From Limnoperna fortunei (Eukaryota > Mollusca > Bivalvia > Mytilida > Modiolidae), in NCBI GenBank assembly GCA_944474755.1, contig OX104112.1, forward strand, positions 90,471,756-90,535,755: 64,000 bases of DNA, read 5' to 3'. Under the pieces are notes generated by a model. The model had not been told where the DNA came from, made no database searches, and was given only the letters and a program-made list of their open reading frames with translations. Positions 48,320 through 61,416 of this stretch are shown here, in pieces. Positions within the stretch are counted from its first letter, which is position 1. Each line of letters begins with the position of its first letter. Made by a program: the position numbers and the translations under genes.

Positions 48320-50780
48320 AAATATTTAAAAGGGAGTATCTCTACATGGTAGATAACAGATAGGCTTACAGGCAACTATTATAAAAGGGAGTATCCCCAA
48401 ATGGTAAATAACAAATAGGCTTACAGGCAACTATTATAAAAGGGAATATCCCTATATGGTAAATTACAGATAGGCTTACAGGCAACTATTATAAAAGGGA
48501 GTATCCCTACATGGCAAATAACAGATAGGCTTACAGGCAACTATTATAAAAGGGAATATCCCTATATGGTAAATTACAGATAGGCTTACATGCAACTATT
48601 ATAAAAGGAAGTATCCCTATATAGTAAATAACAGATAGGCTTACAGGCAACTATTATAAAAGGGAGTATCCCTACATGGTAAATAATAGATAGGTTTCCA
48701 GGCAACTATTATAAAAGGGAGTATCCCTACATGGTAAATAATAGATAGGTTTCCAGGCAACTATTATAAAAGGGAGTATCCCTACATGGTAAATAATAGA
48801 TAGGTTTCCAGGCAACTATTATAAAAGGGAGTATCCCTACATGGTAAATAATAGATAGGTTTCCAGGCAACTATTATAAAAGGGAGTATCCCTACATGGT
48901 AAATAATAGATAGGTTTCCAGGCAACTATTATAAAAGGGAGTATCCCTACATGGCAAATAATAGATAGGTTTCCAGGCAACTATTATAAAAGGGAGTATC
49001 CCTACATGGTAAATAACAGACAGGCTTGCAGGCAACTATTATAAAAGGGAGTATCCCTACATGGTAAATAACAGACAGGCTTACAGGCAACTATTATAAA
49101 AGGGAGTATCCCTATATGGTAAATAACAGATGGGATTACAGGCAACTATTATAAAAGGAAGTATCCCTATATGGTAAATAACAGATAGGCTTACAGGCAA
49201 CTATTATAAAAGGGAGTATCCCTATATGGTAAATAACAGATAGGCTTACAGGCAACTATTATAAAAGGGAGTATCCCTATATGGTAAATAACAGATAGGC
49301 TTACAGGCAACTATTATAAAAGGGAATATCCCTATATGGTAAATAACAGATAGGCTTACAGGCAACTATTATAAAAGGGAGTATCCCTATATGGTAAATA
49401 ACAGATAGGTTTCCAGGCAACTATTATAAAAGGGAGTATCCCTATATGGTAAATAACAGATAGGCTTACAGGCAACTATTATAAAAGGGAGTGTCACTAC
49501 ATGGTAAATAACAGATAGGCTTGCAGGCAACTATTATAAAAGGGAGTATCCCTATATAGTAAATAACAGATAGGCTTACAGGCAACTATTATAAAAGGAA
49601 GTATCCCTGTATGGTAAATAACAGATAGGCTTACAGGCAACTATTATAAAAGGGAGTATCCCTATATGGTAAATAACAGATAGGCTTACAGGCAACTATT
49701 ATAAAAGGGAGTATCCCTATATGGTAAATAACAGATGGGATTACAGGCAACTATTATAAAAGGGAGTATCCCTGTATAGTAAATAACAGATCGGCTTACA
49801 GGCAACTATTATAAAAGGGAGTATCCCTATATGGTCACTAACAGATAGGATAACAGGCAACTATTATAAAAGGGAGTATCCCTGTATAGTAAATAACAGA
49901 TAGGCTTACAGGCAACTATTATAAAGGGAGTATCCCTATATGGTCACTAACAGACAGGATAACAGGCAACTATTATAAAAGGGAGTATCCCTATATGGTC
50001 ACTAACAGATAGGATAACAGGCAACTATTATAAAAGGGAGTATCCCTATTTAGTAAATAACAGATAGGCTTACAGGCAACTATTATAAAAGGGAGTATCC
50101 CTATATGGTAAATAACAGATAGGCTTACAGGCAACTATTATAAAAGGGAGTATCCCTATATGGTAAATAACAGATGGGATTACAGGCAACTATTATAAAA
50201 GGAAGTATCCCTATATGGTAAATAACAGATAGGCTTACAGGCAACTATTATAAAAGGGAGTATCCCTATATAGTAAATAACAGATAGTCTTACAGGCAAC
50301 TATTATAAAAGGGAGTATCCCTACATGGTAAATAACAGATAGGCTTGCAGGCAACTATTATAAAAGGGAATATCCCTATATGGTAAATAACAGATAGGCT
50401 TACAGGCAACTATTATAAAAGGGAGTATCCCTATATAGTAAATAACAGATAGGCTTACAGGCAACTATTATAAAAGGGAGTATCCCTATATGGTCACTAA
50501 CAGATAGGATAACAGGCAACTATTATAAAAGGGAGTATCCCTATTTAGTAAATAACAGATAGGCTTACAGGTAACTATTATAAAAGGGAATATCCCTACA
50601 TGGTAAAAAACAGATAGGCTTACAGGCAACTATTATAAAAGGGAGTATCCCTACATGGCAAATAACAGATAGGTTTATAGGCAAATAAACAAAATGAGAG
50701 TATCCCTACATGGTGAATAACAGATAGGCTTATAGGCAAATAAACAAAAAGAGAGTATCCCTAAATGGTAAATAACAGAC
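48320..50780. repeat. 55-bp minisatellite, about 45 units
   Basis: The unit runs from ataaaagggagtatccctat through atggtaaataacagataggc to ttacaggcaactatt. A run of six almost identical units with atagataggtttccaggcaa (about 48680-49010) marks a recent local expansion. A second variant (atggtcactaacagatagga) clusters at 49830-50510. The last two units are degraded (ggcaaataaacaaa). The unit contains ttataaaaggga, a TATA-box-like word, and ggtaaat/cttacag words resembling weak splice sites. No reading frame forms. Confidence 0.96.
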
Positions 50781-52830
50781 AAGAAACTAGGTTCACTGAT
50801 TATAATAGGGTTTTTAACATCTACAACTGGCAAAATAATGTAGGCTGATAAGTGTTATAGCAAGATCCATGACAAGTACTTATTTGAATGTCTTTATGTT
50901 TAATGTGAATGGGGATAAAACATGATGCTGCATTGTACAGTATTTATATCAATAACTTTAAAAAAAAACAATACCTTAAAAAAACATCTTTACTTGCATT
51001 GAATTGTGATGGTGAAAAAGGTAAAATATCAACTGCAAACAGATTCATCATATTAATAATGCTATATACAGTGAACCTGCAGTAACACAACAGCTAGTAA
51101 ATTATTTGCTGGCATTAGGTTTCGGCATGTTCAATTAACATTTACATGTATTTCAATTATAATGTTTTCTGTTAACTGCCTGTCTGATTTATTTTAGACT
51201 TTGACACTTTTTACTGTCATTTTAATGATGTGTGTGGTCCTAATTTAAAGAGGTTATTATAAATAATAAATTTATCAAGTTTTGTAAATTATAATACAAC
51301 ATAAACCTTCAAAATTCTACAACCAATATTATGTAACTGTGATTTCACAAATAGGGCATAAGTAGAATGGCCAAGATCTAATCTGAATATTAACAGAGGA
51401 AAATTTGACTAAAAAAATATTTTTAATCTGTTCATATCAAATGCATATAAAACCAATAAATATATAATTGTTAAAGAGTGACTGATAAACCATATGCTAA
51501 ATAGTAGCAGATAAAATCGTGTCTGGGGAAACAGGAGACGTAACAAAATGATTTTTTTAATACATTTTCAGCTTTTTAAGGATGTTACTAGAAATATAAA
51601 TCTAATCGATCACCACAGATTCATCTAAAAATGACACAGCAATATTATACGAGACCATTAAATGTATTTGCAATGATCATGTGTAATGCAATCACCGAGA
51701 TCATGCACATTTACTTTTTTAAAAACCTAATTCAATACATTTAGACAATTTTTAAATGTGTAATGCCATCTTTTATATCACTGGCCCCTAATTTAAAAAC
51801 AATTTGTTTGTATACAGTTTCTAAATCGGCATGTGTTCTATATATTATACAGTTCGGCATTGTAACCTTTTGACAGGACTGTATAATTTGAAATTAAGAA
51901 ATCTCCCAGTACATGTAACAAAATGGTTAAAAATTAATTAATTATATTGGTTTTGTTTCAATCAGACACCTGCATGTTACTATACATGATATCAGGTTAT
52001 AATTTTTCATAGACTTGCAACAAGACCCTTTATATTTTTGTTTGCTATTAGAGAGATATGGGTATATTATCAACATTTCCTATACTCGTGTACAAAGCCT
52101 TGAAATAAGTCCCTTTGAATTTGTTTGCTATTAGAGAGATATATTTATATTATATTTTCTATACTGTACACTTGTGTATAAATAATGTCTTTGTACATGA
52201 GAAGAAAGTTTGGAAATTATTAGAAATTGTGGCAGGTCTATAGTTTCTTTCGCTAACATTTTATCAATTTTTTTCTCCCTAAACATTAAGGAATTCAAGC
52301 AATCTTCCTTCATGAACTTATCTTGCAGACACAATATTTTTATTTTTAGAATTTATAAAATTCGGTCAATGCAATTTTTTACCTTTAAACACAACATGCC
52401 TATATATCAATAGGAATTAATTCTTGTAGAGTTGTTTACCTTGGTTGATCATGTGTTTTCTTATCTCTCAATATTGATATTCAAGCTGTTGCAGATTTTT
52501 AATGAAGGATAGTAAAGTATGCATTCCATATACATTATATTTTTCATGGTCTTCTCAAATCTCTTTCTCATCTGTGCCTGGCTTGTACATTGTTTAAATG
52601 GCTGTAGAATCAAGCCATAACATTTTATTTAAATGAGATTAATTTAACAAACAATTTCTACATCTAAATTGACCGATTCTTCACATAAATACAAAAAAAT
52701 TCTAAATCCTCAGATATTTTATAGCATAGTCAGTGTTAAATAAAAAAAACAAAATTCTAAATCATTGTGAACTGTGCTATAGATTACTATCCCACTTTGT
52801 GTATGATCAAACGTTTATGGGGTCTAGGCA
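50781..52830. other. AT-rich stretch
   Basis: No gene or array. tttgctattagagagatat is duplicated near 52041 and 52125 (about 85 bp apart) in a diverged direct repeat. Confidence 0.5.
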
Positions 52831-52990
52831 GTTGTTTTGGTTTGTTTGTGCAACTTTCAGCTACCTAAAATTTCAACTTTAAATGGATTCCAGCATTAAT
52901 ATGTGGGAGGAAGCTGGGGTAGCCTGGTGGGAAACCCTGATGTTTGACATGAAGGTTAATTAAAGGTCAGATTGCAATAGACAATCTAAT
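52831..52990 (-). mobile_element. Decayed SINE fragment (tail and body)
   Basis: On the plus strand: gttttggtttgtttgtgcaactttcagc, then gtgggaggaagctggggta and gaaaccctgatgtttgaca in SINE order. The head cannot be followed. Confidence 0.55.
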
Positions 52991-54007
52991 TAGCCAACTG
53001 TTTACATATCAATAGTATATCCAACAAACTAGAAATTCAGCCATCAATGTACTCACTCAAAAAATAAAATACCAATACAAAAATACAACAAACTCTTTTA
53101 TAGAACTAAGTTTAGAAGTCACAAGAATCTGCTCCTTGTATTACGGGTAGAAGCATCAGCCATATCTCTGGACCTTTAATTTGATATTTAAATGTGCTTG
53201 ACAATATGTGACCATTCTTTGGAACAATTAGTTTTAAGTATATCCTTTCTTGGAACAATTTATTAACCGGGGCAATATATGACCGTTTTTTGGAACAAAC
53301 CATTTAATTGTATAAGGCCCCTGGGAGTTTATTCTTTAATATTGAGTCCAGTGTCTGAATATAAGAAATGAAATGCTCCTAACCTCTCTTTTTGAATACC
53401 TTCATATATAAATTTGCTTTGAAAAGGAGGGGTGGGGAAGAATAATGAACTGAAATAAATAAACACCAAATTTTGTTTCAAATTTTGAAAATTTCCCTAA
53501 GAAAATGGTTGCTCCTTCAAATCTAAATGTTATTGTTCATTGTAACATCTTGTGTAGTGTAATACATACTGTTTATGATATGTACACCTGATAGATCAAA
53601 CTAAAAAACAACAAGACCTCTGTTGGAGTCTGATGACATCACATACACCTTTAGCACCTCACACAATACATTTTTTTACAAGGTATTGCTTTCATGTACT
53701 TTTAATCATATGTCTAATGTGAAACGTCAGATTCATATTACTAGGCCCTCATTAAAAATCATTCTGATTGGATCAAATTTCTAATGCAAGTGTTATAAAT
53801 ATATTAAGAAAGTACAATTTATCAAATTAATGACAAGACTATACATTTTAAACTGCATATTGCACTGTGCATGCAATAAAGTAATAAATGAAAGAACAGG
53901 TCATCAAAGAAAGCTGTCATTTATAAGTTTATCATGATCATTAGATGATGAATTTCACTTGTCAAACATACCAGTAATCATGTTGTTTTTATAGTGTTGA
54001 GTAGATT
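52991..54007. other. AT-rich stretch
   Basis: Near 53205-53300 ttctttggaacaattag-type words repeat three times in degenerate form. No gene is seen. Confidence 0.5.
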
Positions 54008-54410
54008 GTTGTTTGAGTTGAGTTTGAGGCAACTTTTGGCAATATTTTAGCAATATTATTAGAAGTTGGGGAGGAGTACCAGGGGAGAAGCCCAGACCTT
54101 CAGCAAGAATACTGGCAATCCTTGTCAATATTTTAGCAATATTATTAGATGTTGGGGAGGAGTACCAGGTGAGGAGCCCAGACCTTCAGCAAGAATACTG
54201 GCAATCCTTGTCAATATTTTAGCAATATTATTAGAAGTTGAGGAGGAGTACCAGGGGAGAAGCCCAGACCTTCAGCAAGAATACTGGCAATCCTTGTCAA
54301 TATTTTAGCAATATTATTAGATGTTGGGGAGGAGTACCAGGTGAGGAGCCCAGACCTTCAGCAAGAATACTGGCAATCCTTGTCAATATTTTAGGCTAGA
54401 GTCAAACACT
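54008..54410 (-). mobile_element. SINE with its body tandemly amplified
   Basis: Plus-strand order: tail (gttgtttgagttgagtttg, ggcaacttttggcaatattt), then four body copies, then ggctagagtcaaacactc, where the B-box side would follow. Words such as ggaggagtacca, gaatactggcaatccttgtc and caagaatac correspond to the middle of the full-length SINEs in this window (ggaagccggagtaccc, aaaactggcaatccttgtc). Confidence 0.72.
54040..54393. repeat. 86-bp tandem repeat, about 4 units, SINE-derived
   Basis: The unit contains gcaatattattagaagttgg, ggaggagtaccaggggagaa, gcccagaccttcagcaagaa and tactggcaatccttgtcaat. Two unit types (caggggagaagcc and caggtgaggagcc) alternate A-B-A-B, which suggests a 172-bp pair that doubled. 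The small open frame at 54066-54308 is inside it. Confidence 0.93.
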
Positions 54411-55220
54411 CTTTACCTGAAGTTAGATTCCAAATCACAATTCTAGTGTGGACATAATAATACACAGTAGATAGCTTAAATACCTATGTCTACAATATAC
54501 AATTATTGACTGTGACAGAGGATGACATCTAGGGTGGGTCCCACTTCCATAAACAATATGGTCTTCTGCTCTTATCAGACAAATTTACATAGAAACTGTA
54601 TATAAATGAAATGTACCCTGAATGAGTACATGCAGGAAATTGAGATGAACTAATAAAATAGTTTACACCAAATATAACTGACCTATTGTAAAGAGTTTAT
54701 ACTGAAACTGAACAAATCACAAATATTAATGACACCAACATTTTGGACAAATAACACATCTTCCTTGACTTTTGATCAAGACACAAGAGAGGCAAAACTG
54801 TAAATTGTATATAATAATTTACTGTTTGCAAGAACTAACAGGAATTTAAATATATGCACTGTTCTGTAAGAACCTTATTAAGTCTGACAACTGCCAAAGC
54901 AAATGGAATAAATAGCTTTATAATCCAATTAAAGAAGGTATGACTTTGCGTATTATCAAAGAGAAATATGACAGTGATTCAGACATGTATCTCATTATGT
55001 ACCTTAAACTCTGCCAAATAGCACAGGATTGGAATCTTCGAGCAAGGACAAAAACCATTTGTTTATATGTCAAGTTGTAGAAGTCTGCCTATTAAACATA
55101 TTTTTCTGCATTAATGCGTGTATATTGAACCAAAAATAAATTACTAATTTGCAATAGTTTACACAGTTATAACACCAGATTAACTTTTCTAAAGACAGCA
55201 ATGGTAATATCAATGTAAAG
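54411..55220. other. AT-rich stretch
   Basis: No gene, array or mobile element recognised. Confidence 0.5.
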
Positions 55221-55470
55221 TTTTGTTTGTTGTTTAACACCACTTTCAGCAATTTTTCAGCTATATCATGAAGTCCAGTTTTTATTAGGGAGGAATAAAC
55301 GTGTACCCAGACAATATTCTTGACATTCAGTTAGAAAACTGGCATTCCTTGTCAATTAAGATTGAAGTCAAGTACACCCTGCCCGCAGTGAGACTCCAAC
55401 CCGCAATCTGAGTGTTGACAGATCATGTGATCAATAGTAGACTAACTACCATTGACCATGGGGACACCAA
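55221..55470 (-). mobile_element. tRNA-derived SINE, near full length
   Basis: On the plus strand: ttttgtttgttgtttaacac, agctatatcatgaagtccag, ggcattccttgtcaattaag, caccctgcccgcagtgagac, tccaacccgcaatctgagtg, gatcatgtgatcaatagtag, then actaactaccattgacca at the head. Confidence 0.85.
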
Positions 55471-55967
55471 CACCCTTTATCAATGGGATGTCTTTACATC
55501 TTTCTTTTACTGTCAGTACTTGGTGACACATGTAAAAAAAATTTCTTAGTTTTACTTATTATAAATCTAAGGTTAACTGCAAATGTTAAAAATGTTAAAA
55601 ATTTTGTGTCAATAATCCACAATATTTTAATGCAGGCAAGATTACTGGGCTCTCTGATATAGTATGTTACCTTACAAACCATACATCCTGGTACTTGCAT
55701 ATGACTATCCATACTAACAATTCATACCCTATTCGTTTATTACTACACATGTATGTACAGCAGAAGGCTCAATCACCTTGAAAATTGCTTTACATTTTCA
55801 CATTTGTTCATCTAAGGTCATAATTTAGCACAAAGCTGAAAATTTGTAAACCATCCTGGTACAACAGATGGTTTAGCAAAACTAATGTTCCATCGGCTTG
55901 TTCAGGACTGATTAAAATACACTTGTATCAATTTGTCATTTTCTAAGGTGGTTTATTCTTTAAAAAA
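55471..55967. other. AT-rich stretch
   Basis: No gene or element recognised. Confidence 0.5.
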
Positions 55968-56298
55968 ATCGAAGAATGTGTCCATGGGACACAGATGCCC
56001 CCGCTAAATGAAGTCCCAAACAGGAAGTAGTTGTCCGACAGGTCTGAAAGTTGCTTAGGACGTACAACTTGTGATACTAAACCACCCTGTCAAATTTCAA
56101 ATTGTTCTCATGTACGGTTTCTGAGAAATGCTTGACCAAAATTTGTATGTACAGATGGACGTATTTACGTACAAATGTAGTCCCAAACAGAAAGTAGTTG
56201 TCTGACAGGTCTGAAAGTAGCTTAGGACGTACAACTGTTGATACTGAACCACTATACACAGACTGATCATAACACAAAGTGGCGGGGCACTAATAATT
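55968..56298 (+). mobile_element. Interspersed repeat (tccatgggacacagatgccc type) with an internal direct repeat
   Basis: It starts near gaatgtgtccatgggacac and ends gtggcggggcactaataatt, an end similar to that of the element at 8335-8572. A module of about 60 bp (gtcccaaacaggaagtagtt ... cttaggacgtacaact) occurs at 56014 and again at about 56181. The composition and motifs are familiar from bivalve repeats. Confidence 0.65.
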
Positions 56299-57160
56299 AA
56301 GGGTCATATGTTGAAATCTGTGCCATGACAGACAACTTTAATGAACAAATGAACACAAACTTGAACATCTTTTGTCAGAATGAGTTTCAGGTTTTTCTAC
56401 TTTTAACACTGTTATATTGAAGGTCAACATGCAAGAGTCTTCGCTCTGGTTACCTATACAAGTTAATGACTGGTTATCCTTAGAAAAGCCATAATAAAAA
56501 GTTGTATTAAAACACATTCAATCTTACTGGATCCATATAAGAACAAATATATGCAGTATCATACTTGTGTGTCATATCAAATTCATCTATCCATGTATGT
56601 TATTAGAAAGGCACTTACCATGGACAAAGAACTAATAACATCAAGAAAAAAATAAAATACACCTACTATTCTTACATAATGCTCTATCAGAACAACAATT
56701 TGCACAAAAGTCTTTGTGTCAACTACCTAATAATACTACTTCGGTCACTAGGTATATAAAAACAAACTGTAATCATAAACTTGTTATTGTAAATTACCTA
56801 TCTGTCGAAATCTGTAATTCAGATGTATAAGAGATCAAAATATATATTTTCAGTTGTAAAAATTATACAATGAAGCATTTGAGAATGTTAACTCTTCCCA
56901 AGTGATTTCTTGATGAGAAAGCAGTACAACAAAATTCACAAGTCTCAAGGCTGAATCTAAGCTCAACACCAGATTTGTGGCTTTAATCATATTGAAGATA
57001 TCTGTCAGTCAAATATTTAACAGGCAATAAAAATATCTGTATATTTACATGAAATGCCAGTAATATTTGCAAATATCTTAAATACAAAATAGTATCCTTA
57101 TAATATGTAATATCAAACGATATTATTTGACCTTGAAATGTAGAGAACTGTAGTTAAGTA
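56299..57160. other. AT-rich stretch
   Basis: No gene or element recognised. Confidence 0.5.
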
Positions 57161-57255
57161 ATACTGTAGTCAAGCACATCCTGTCTGGAAGTAGGGCTTG
57201 AACTCTCAGCCCCAGTGTTGACACTGCTGACCCAGCTACGTCTGATACCCAATAG
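57161..57255 (-). mobile_element. SINE head fragment
   Basis: On the plus strand: tactgtagtcaagcacatcc, then gggcttgaactctcagccc (B-box region), cagtgttgacactgctgacc. Only the tRNA-side part is present; the tail is missing. Confidence 0.55.
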
Positions 57256-57634
57256 CCCTTATATAAGGATTTTCTTTGGGGTGTATGATACGACTTATGT
57301 ATTACAAAGATCTTACAAATACATGTAATAAAATATTAAAAATTTTAGATTGGGAACATTGTTAGATTGGACAATCTTCCAGTATTTAATCAAAGATGTA
57401 GTCTACAAAAAAAATCAAGTCAAGCAAATGAACCCCTGTGGCAAGATTGGTTTTATATGGCAAAATGGTCATCTGCCAGTATGTATTTTAAAAGTTAATA
57501 AATAAAACAGTGTACCTTACAAAATATTGCTCTGTAATGCACTAATCAGCGGTGTACTCACTATTTTGGTAAATAAGATCTTTGGATTAGCCTGGGAGAA
57601 TATTGTACTTAAAAAGGTCAAAAAGGTTTAATTA

Positions 57635-57773
57635 TAGATTATTAGATTGCATTTTCCATTTCATGCTTGGGTATCAGCCCTAGAATTCCATATCAGGCCC
57701 AAGAGCTTGAGAGCTGATATGTTTCGATGGCTGATATATGGGATGAAATGAAACAATGCAATGTCATAATCTA
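57635..57773. repeat. Foldback element with 45-bp arms
   Basis: The arm 57635-57679 and the reverse complement of 57729-57773 are equal in length and match except for about ten positions (core attgcatttt.ccatttcat and ...tatcagcc). The centre of 49 bp carries further gctgatat words. Confidence 0.78.
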
Positions 57774-59690
57774 CATGTATCTATTACATATCTTAACCAA
57801 AAACAACCTTAAACTTGTCATAACATAGCTTTTTGCAATTTAAATGCATTTATAAACAAAAAGATATAAATTTCTGGATTTATTATTTATATTTCTTGTA
57901 AACAACCAATTATTAAGATTATAAATTTAGAAGTACTGGGCATCAGAAATCATACAGCAAAAAGCCTATGATCCCATCAGCAAAGTTGTATCACTCACTT
58001 TTTCCACAGGAATCTTGATTAAGAGTCACAACAGCAACAAAATTTTGACACCATTTCATTATACATTCACCCATCCCAACCCACCATGACACATTCTACT
58101 TTGTTGTACCTGGCTGTAATAATCTACTTAGCTCAACGATATATTTTTAGGCCAGGCCATAGTAAAATTTTAGTAGATTAATGATAATATGCTCTGTAGA
58201 GCTAATATTAGAAATGACTACGAGTTGATTTCCTTTTAGGCTCAATGAGCTCAGTGTCCTCTTAATCGCTGCATCTTTATAAAATGATGAAATGAAAGTC
58301 AAAATGAGTGAAGTGGGATAGGGTGAAGGTCTGCTTTAAATGGTATGAAAAGTGAATCAACATTTTGACTGAACAACTTAACCAATATGTTTTGTTTTGA
58401 TAGAAAATAAATATATCACTATTTGCACTGAAAACACTTGTGAAAATAAACAGACAGTAAGAATGGAAGCATTACATAATAATTGTTGTGAGACTTGTCT
58501 TATCAATGGGTTATTACATTTCTTATAAAAACAATATTTTGTTTGTATTGATTGAATGGACTAAACATCCTGGACTATGTCCGAAGTCTTTGCAATATCT
58601 CATAAATAGCCATAAAAAATATCCAGCAGGAAACTCTTATATGTTTTCATTGAGTGATTGATTGACTGGTTTTTTAACATCCAGGAAGCAGTATCTCAGC
58701 TACATCCAGAATAAATTTCAAGAGAATAAAAGGTTCTTACATATGTTTTAGGGAAAGACCCAGTGATCTTCAACAAATGATAGAAATAAAATGTCGTATC
58801 TGGAGTTGAGCACATTGGAAAAAATGAAGACATACAAAATTTCTATTATCAGTGGAAAATCATGTTTTTCCCCAAAGCGCACAAACGTAGTGGGTACCTG
58901 TTTCTCTTGCAAACCAACAACTTTCACATTCTGATATTCTATAGACTCTAAATTGTTTAAAAATCCATTGTTTCTGACATCAAATCAGAATGCCTGAAAC
59001 AAGAATGTTAAACAAAAACATTGACAATGTTCTTGTTTCATGTGTTTTGATTGGATGACTCAACAAGTACAGATGTGTGCATGTGAGTACATCTGAACTT
59101 GGTCATCTGTACCAGGTATCAGGCATTTATGGAAGAATTAATGAATCTTCATAAGCTCAATACCAGTAATTAGATTTTAAATTTATTTTTCCATGATGTC
59201 ATAATGACTATTGAGTAATATTCCTGTATGAGATGCTTATTATACTGAACAATATAATGATTACTAAACACTATACAATTTTCTGCTGTTGCAGTCATTA
59301 TTACACCACCACAGCATCATCTCATCTGAAATGCAAAATATAATCACAACAGAACTGCACACACCTTCTTGTGTGAGAACAGATAAATATTACCTAACCC
59401 TTAATCTCAAAATAACTCTAGACGACTTTGAAGTTATTTCCAGAAATTAATAATTTCTAGTCATTGTATAGTAATCTTAACAAAAAATTAAATAGCTGAT
59501 ATGCAGTGTTGAACTTTAGCAGGCATGTGCAGCTACCTAAAATCTTATAGGTCAATGTATTTTATCAGCGATCTTAGACAAAAAGTGTTTTACTAAAGTT
59601 TCTCAGATTTTTTTGTTATGTGACTCAACTTTTCAGTTTGGAGAGAAATTTTTTGTCTCATAGCCAACATCTTTTTTATCTTTTTTTTAA
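57774..59690. other. AT-rich stretch
   Basis: A short hairpin (tgaaacaagaatgtt with its near reverse complement) lies at 58993-59041. Near 58650-58760 there may be a very old SINE trace (tttttaacatccaggaagca). No gene is seen. Confidence 0.45.
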
Positions 59691-59902
59691 GCTTGAATGG
59701 GGTTTAAAACCACTTTTAGCAATTTATCATAGAATCCAATTTTTACTTGCAGACGAAGCTGGAGTATAAGGGAACCCCAAATCTTTGGTAGGAAAACTGG
59801 CAATTCTTGTCAACAAAGATTGGAGTCTGTCACACCCTGCTCACAACCTCAATGTTGACAGTGATATGACTGACTACCTTATAACCACTCAGCCACTGGG
59901 TC
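59691..59902 (-). mobile_element. SINE, diverged
   Basis: On the plus strand: aatggggtttaaaaccactt, ttagcaatttatcatagaat, gaagctggagtataagggaa, ggaaaactggcaattcttgtc, cacaccctgctcacaacctc and the head cttataaccactcagccac. A 60-codon frame (59785-59967) is inside it. Confidence 0.75.
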
Positions 59903-61152
59903 ATTCAAAATTCATAGAGAGTATAAAAAGAAAACATGGTTATATTGGACCATTAGATTTTTTTTAAAATTGCAAGCCTCCACCATATCAAGTAGGATTT
60001 TTTAAATAATATTTATCTATATGACCCCCAACAAATGCACTTATAACAGAATATTGGTACAGAAAATGAGATTTTTTTGTATTATGTGGAACTTCCACTA
60101 CATTCTTCTGTCAATGCTTAACATGTGTCTGTTATAACACATACCACAAACAGGTTGCAGGTAAAAATCTGAGGAGATTGCCCTTTGTTTATGACATCAT
60201 TTTGAATGAATATATGAATGATATTGGAAATCTCTTGAGGATTTTTCCACCAAGAAATAAATGATTATGGTTCATCCAACATATTTGTGTTTCAGTCAAA
60301 GTTGTTCAGATATTAACACAAACCCAATAACTCAAATAAAAACTCTAAAACCATGGCACATTTAAAAATTAATGTACCAAAAAATGAAAACCTTAAAAAA
60401 AATGTATAAAAAATGAAAATACTTTTTTTTAAATCTGTTTAATAATAAAGATTACCATATAAAGAACAAGTCATCCAGTTAGACATACTCAATTGTATAA
60501 AGAAAAGAAAACCTTTTATAGATCACCCACTATCAATATTTCCTTCCTTCAAATCAATTTTGGCATAAACGATGACGTTTTCAAGCATACATAACAATTT
60601 TTTATCACTATCATTTGAACAAATTGGTAAATCTATCTCTTAATCTTCAAGCACATAAAAATTTATGTGGCAACATGATAACCATAATCAGTGTGTACCG
60701 AATACCATTTACTGCCAAACTCTTCATTTTTTTAAGTTATTATTTAAAATAGTGTACTTTTGCTATAGGATCAAAGATGACCACACATCGCTTATTTTTT
60801 TATTATTGAGCTGTTATCTGTATGGCCTTGTCAATAAATTTATATTACAGAAAGTTACAGCTTAAGTATGCTTATTAAATTCTTTATTTTATGTAGAATC
60901 TAACTATACCAATAAACATCTTATTGTTAAAAGAATAAAATCTATAAAAATTGTTTAAATCAAACTACTTTTGTACAGATAAATTTTTTATAAAAAAGAA
61001 AGTGTATTCCAATTTGGAAATGTTTTCTTTAAGCCAATTTTTTAAGCTTGACATTAGCCTTAGAACTTTTGTCTTCTGTATTCCTACATGCTGACACATG
61101 TTGAGATTAATCACTGTTGAAACATTCTTATTTATAGATTTTAAAAAGTTAT
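59903..61152. other. AT-rich stretch
   Basis: No gene or element recognised; A- and T-rich throughout. Confidence 0.5.
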
Positions 61153-61416
61153 ATTGTTTGTTTGTTTGATGATGTTTAATGCAACTTTCAGCAATTTTTC
61201 AGCGATATCATGGCGTCCAGTTTTTATTGGGGGAGGAAGCCAGAGTTCCCGGAGAAAAGTTCTGTCAGATAGGAAAACTGGCAAACCTTGTCAATTAAGA
61301 TTGAGAGTCAAGTGCACCCTGCCCGCAGTGAGACTCAAACACTGCAACCTCAGTGTGGGCAGACCACGTGATCCATAGTAGATGAACTACCTTAACCACT
61401 CGGCCACAGAGGCCCC
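61153..61416 (-). mobile_element. tRNA-derived SINE, best-preserved copy (264 bp)
   Basis: Reading the minus strand, the head is gtggccgagtggttaaggta, an excellent class II (Leu/Ser-type) tRNA A-box region. cagtgtttgagtctcactgc follows about 55 bp later as the B-box region. The body (gggcagggtgcacttgactc, gacaaggtttgccagttttc, cttcctcccccaataaaaac) and tail (tgaaaaattgctgaaagttg, cattaaacatc, then caaacaaacaaac) follow. I use it as the reference for the other copies. The superfamily name is not certain from sequence alone. Confidence 0.88.

Noticed and set aside
61153..61416. tRNA gene in the SINE head
   Set aside because: The A- and B-box-like words are present, but there is no full cloverleaf with acceptor stem, and the head continues into the SINE body.
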